DNA of 64,000 nucleotides from NCBI GenBank assembly GCA_014584575.1, contig JACTMP010000083.1, positions 20,769 through 84,768 of the forward strand. Reading direction: 5' to 3'. The first letter of the stretch is position 1; every line of letters starts with the position of its first letter. Source of the stretch: Chloroflexota bacterium (GTDB lineage Bacteria > Chloroflexota > Anaerolineae > Promineifilales > Promineifilaceae). The position numbers were made by a program, and so were the translations under genes. The notes under the pieces were generated by a model that saw only the letters and a program-made list of their open reading frames with translations, was not told the DNA's origin and did not search any database. Shown piece after piece: positions 62,399 through 64,000 of the stretch.

Positions 62399-62431
62399 CC
62401 CACACGCGGCACGGCGGGCATAGCATATTGG
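62399..62431 (+). repeat. 33-bp direct repeat, copy 2
   Basis: Exact copy of 61125-61157, 1274 bases apart. It lies just before the AT-rich segment and the putative element end at 62436, and after the last ACGGCCGT octamer of the window. Confidence 0.8.
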
Positions 62432-62435
62432 GGGG

Positions 62436-62520
62436 TTGTCAACACCGGGGTACAATGTCCCCAAAACGCCGGTTTAAAATGTCCCCTAAACATCGCCTGA
62501 AATGTTCCATTCTGTCCTAA
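62436..62520. other. Possible terminal remnant of an insertion sequence
   Basis: Starts TTGTCAACACCGGGGTACAA in effect, with repeated AATGTCCCC words (two exact, two degenerate). Reiterated AATGTCCC units of this kind are typical of IS21-type transposon ends. No transposase gene follows. The gap 62309-62610 holds nothing else that I can identify. Confidence 0.3.
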
Positions 62521-62610
62521 AAAACGGAGGTGCACATTCATGTTCAGGGGAGAGAGGAGATGATTGCGAGGGGTGGGGTATGGCCGTAACTGTTCAAAGT
62601 ATCTTGAATC

Positions 62611-63177
62611 TTATAAATCATCGAGAATTCTTAATGCAAGAAGGCATGTTGCAATAGAGTTTGAATCTCTAATATCACCTTTGGCAATCAAATTTAACAG
62701 CTCTGGCATTGAACAAAGTACCACCTCAATAGCTTCATTTTCATCCAGGCTTACTTCTTGGGTTAGTTGAGCGTTACGAGCTAAAAAAGGGTAAGCACGG
62801 GTTGTAGATTTGGCAGATGATACATTGAGCGTACCCAGTTTTTGCCACTCACTGGCCTCGAAACCCGTTTCCTCTAACAACTCTCGCTGTGCGGTTATTA
62901 GCGGACTCGCATCATCAGTGTCAATCATTCCGGCAGGTAATTCCAAGACGATCTCTTTGACTCCATGCTTATACTGTCTCACAAGAACAATTTGGTTGTC
63001 TGAAGTAATTGCGAATATTTGAGCAAAGTCACCACCTTCCCAGTAATAATAACCATCAAGTTCAAAACCACTCGGCAATAGACACCTATCACGACGAACT
63101 TTGGCCCATCGATGATCTAATACCAATTCAGAATCCTTGACTTGCCATGTGTCGATTTTTTTCTCGGTAGACTTCAT
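62611..63177 (-). CDS. Nudix hydrolase (ADP-ribose pyrophosphatase-like)
   Basis: 188 residues. A long N-terminal strand region (WAKVRRDRCLLPSGFELDGY) precedes the Nudix box, LPAGMIDTDDASPLITAQRELLEETGFEASE, which carries REL-EETG but has one extra residue and Asp in place of the early Glu. It hydrolyses a nucleoside diphosphate linked to another group. The sequence is AT-rich and holds no ACGGCCGT, unlike the rest of the window. It overlaps the HEAT-repeat gene by ATGA, so they form an operon. Confidence 0.9.
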   Translation of the reverse strand: MKSTEKKIDTWQVKDSELVLDHRWAKVRRDRCLLPSGFELDGYYYWEGGDFAQIFAITSDNQIVLVRQYKHGVKEIVLELPAGMIDTDDASPLITAQRELLEETGFEASEWQKLGTLNVSSAKSTTRAYPFLARNAQLTQEVSLDENEAIEVVLCSMPELLNLIAKGDIRDSNSIATCLLALRILDDL

Positions 63178-63917
63178 GCATCTTTCCTCAAGCTATTTTT
63201 TATTTTTAACTCACTGGTGTTTATCTCTTCGATTAATGCAGGATAATGAAGCCGAATATCAGAAAATCTAGCTTCTATTGTCTCTATGATCAACTCAGAG
63301 TTTATCTCTCCTCGCTCAGCCAATCGCACTAAAGATGATAATAATTGCCTAGTAACAATGTGAGATGGTTCGAGACTATCTTTCAACCGCCCAATCAGCA
63401 AGTTGAATGTTCGATCATTTCCCAATTCACCCAATGCTCCCGCTGAGCTTTGGCGAACAGGGTCATGTAAATGGTCAAGTACCACCTCTAGAGCTGCAAT
63501 GATTACGGTCCGGTTGGTTTGAGCAAGTTGATTTTCTGAACCATTCTTTTGAAGCCAAGTCGCCATTTCAGAGGCATGCTTCCAATCCGATGGACGACCT
63601 TCTTCATCTTCTAGACTAAGCGCAGTCAGAATATCATCTAATTCAAAATCCGAGTCTGTCTTTTCTTGCCTTAATTGTTGTAATGCCTTGTGCGCATTCT
63701 TGCTTGCCTCTTTCTCATAATTTCTTTCCAAAATAGTTTGAAGTAGAGGGATAGCTTCTTCCATCTGAATTTCGCCCAAGGCCAAAGCAAGATACCGGAA
63801 AACATATTTATCAGATGGCTGGTCTATTTGCTTCTGTGCAAATTCCAACAAGGCAGATTTGGCCTCCTCTGTCCCAACTCTTCCTAAGGCGCCAATAAAT
63901 CTAGGTTCTTTGGGAAT
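63174..63917 (-). CDS. HEAT-repeat protein, 5' end missing
   Basis: The open frame runs to 63917 with no ATG; it begins IPKEPRFIGALGRVGTEEAK and continues as HEAT repeats (YLALALGEIQMEEAIPLLQT, VLDHLHDPVRQSSAGALGELGND, LSSLVRLAERGEINSELI). A TTG at 63851 is the first possible start, but homology-like repeat sequence precedes it, so the gene is truncated at about 63918, where an in-frame stop and unrelated sequence begin. It is probably a scaffold or sensor. It is AT-rich and co-transcribed with the Nudix gene. Confidence 0.78.
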   Translation of the reverse strand: MPKEPRFIGALGRVGTEEAKSALLEFAQKQIDQPSDKYVFRYLALALGEIQMEEAIPLLQTILERNYEKEASKNAHKALQQLRQEKTDSDFELDDILTALSLEDEEGRPSDWKHASEMATWLQKNGSENQLAQTNRTVIIAALEVVLDHLHDPVRQSSAGALGELGNDRTFNLLIGRLKDSLEPSHIVTRQLLSSLVRLAERGEINSELIIETIEARFSDIRLHYPALIEEINTSELKIKNSLRKDA

Positions 63918-63920
63918 TCA

Positions 63921-64000
63921 TGTGGTTGACAGCATATGTGGGGGTCAAACAAATCGTTTGTACCCCTCTAAATCCAACCAAATGCGCTGAAAGAGGGTGC
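63921..64000. other. Foreign sequence abutting the truncated HEAT gene
   Basis: No coding signal. It has an inverted repeat at about 63941-63966 (GGGGTCAAAC with GTTTGTACCCC). Its abrupt junction with an otherwise continuous gene suggests the end of an inserted element or an assembly join. The window stops before it can be identified. Confidence 0.3.

Noticed and set aside
61125..62431. Prophage attachment sites (33-bp direct repeats)
   Set aside because: Only 1.2 kb is enclosed and no integrase or tRNA is near; the repeats are better seen as module flanks.

Overview
The window reads as a chromosomal segment of a mesophilic, respiring member of the Chloroflexota, most likely an Anaerolineae-like lineage. 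This placement is an inference from gene content. It rests on NarL-type GAF sensor kinases, tandem AI-2E exporters, PknB kinases with C-terminal sensor repeats, large secreted M14 and M28 peptidases with a short LP-hydrophobic tail, an archaeal-type prolyl-tRNA synthetase, DUF1573/PCYCGC lipoproteins, and densely packed short operons with ATGA overlaps. No rRNA, tRNA, CRISPR array or intact transposase was seen. Base composition is moderately GC-rich up to about 62.4 kb and clearly AT-richer after that.

Layout. 0-8 kb: a partial methyltransferase, a frameshifted DUF3782-like nuclease gene, proS behind a promoter and a terminator-like leader hairpin, fumarylacetoacetase, a persulfide-dioxygenase-like MBL/rhodanese protein, and small envelope proteins. 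8-17 kb: glycosyltransferase, YbaK-type deacylase, GNAT, alanine dehydrogenase, CoA-transferase, and a peptidyl-prolyl isomerase lipoprotein. 17-24 kb: a large secreted M14 carboxypeptidase with four PKD domains, then a five-gene minus-strand operon. 24-31.4 kb: an envelope and stress block (DUF333 lipoprotein, CsbD, two overlapping AI-2E exporters, GlsB/YeaQ, DUF892, M48 protease, YggT). 31.7-43.6 kb: two signalling blocks, each a NarL-type histidine kinase with response regulators, one regulator having a degenerate receiver. Between them lie a cytochrome c and a CopB-type copper ATPase. 44-46 kb: DUF1573, PCYCGC, DUF1573 and cupredoxin genes, probably a periplasmic copper/redox operon. 46-54 kb: a Ser/Thr kinase with five 46-residue repeats, two methyltransferases, a secreted M28 peptidase and a membrane-anchored solute-binding protein. 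54.5-60.3 kb: an acidic protein, a cytochrome c with a partner membrane protein, two DppB/DppC-like permeases without an ATPase, and a deoxynucleoside kinase. 60.3-62.4 kb: two divergent modules of a small regulator-like protein plus an HNH nuclease, one broken by a one-base frameshift, with a 33-bp direct repeat bracketing the intact one. 62.4-64 kb: an AT-rich Nudix/HEAT operon cut off abruptly at 63.92 kb.

Two things stand out genome-wide. The octamer ACGGCCGT is iterated about twice per kb, in genes and between them, roughly a hundredfold over expectation for the composition. The intergenic spaces are also filled with several families of structured repeats: 15-bp AGACC hairpins whose inner bases covary, REP-like GTCATTCCGAG elements, TTGCCACTTGCC palindromes, GATTACCG micro-iterations and three-hairpin cruciforms. 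These repeats abut genes so closely that they supply stop codons or protein tails. The best candidate for an undescribed system is the regulator plus HNH module. The iterated octamer and the covarying hairpins come next.
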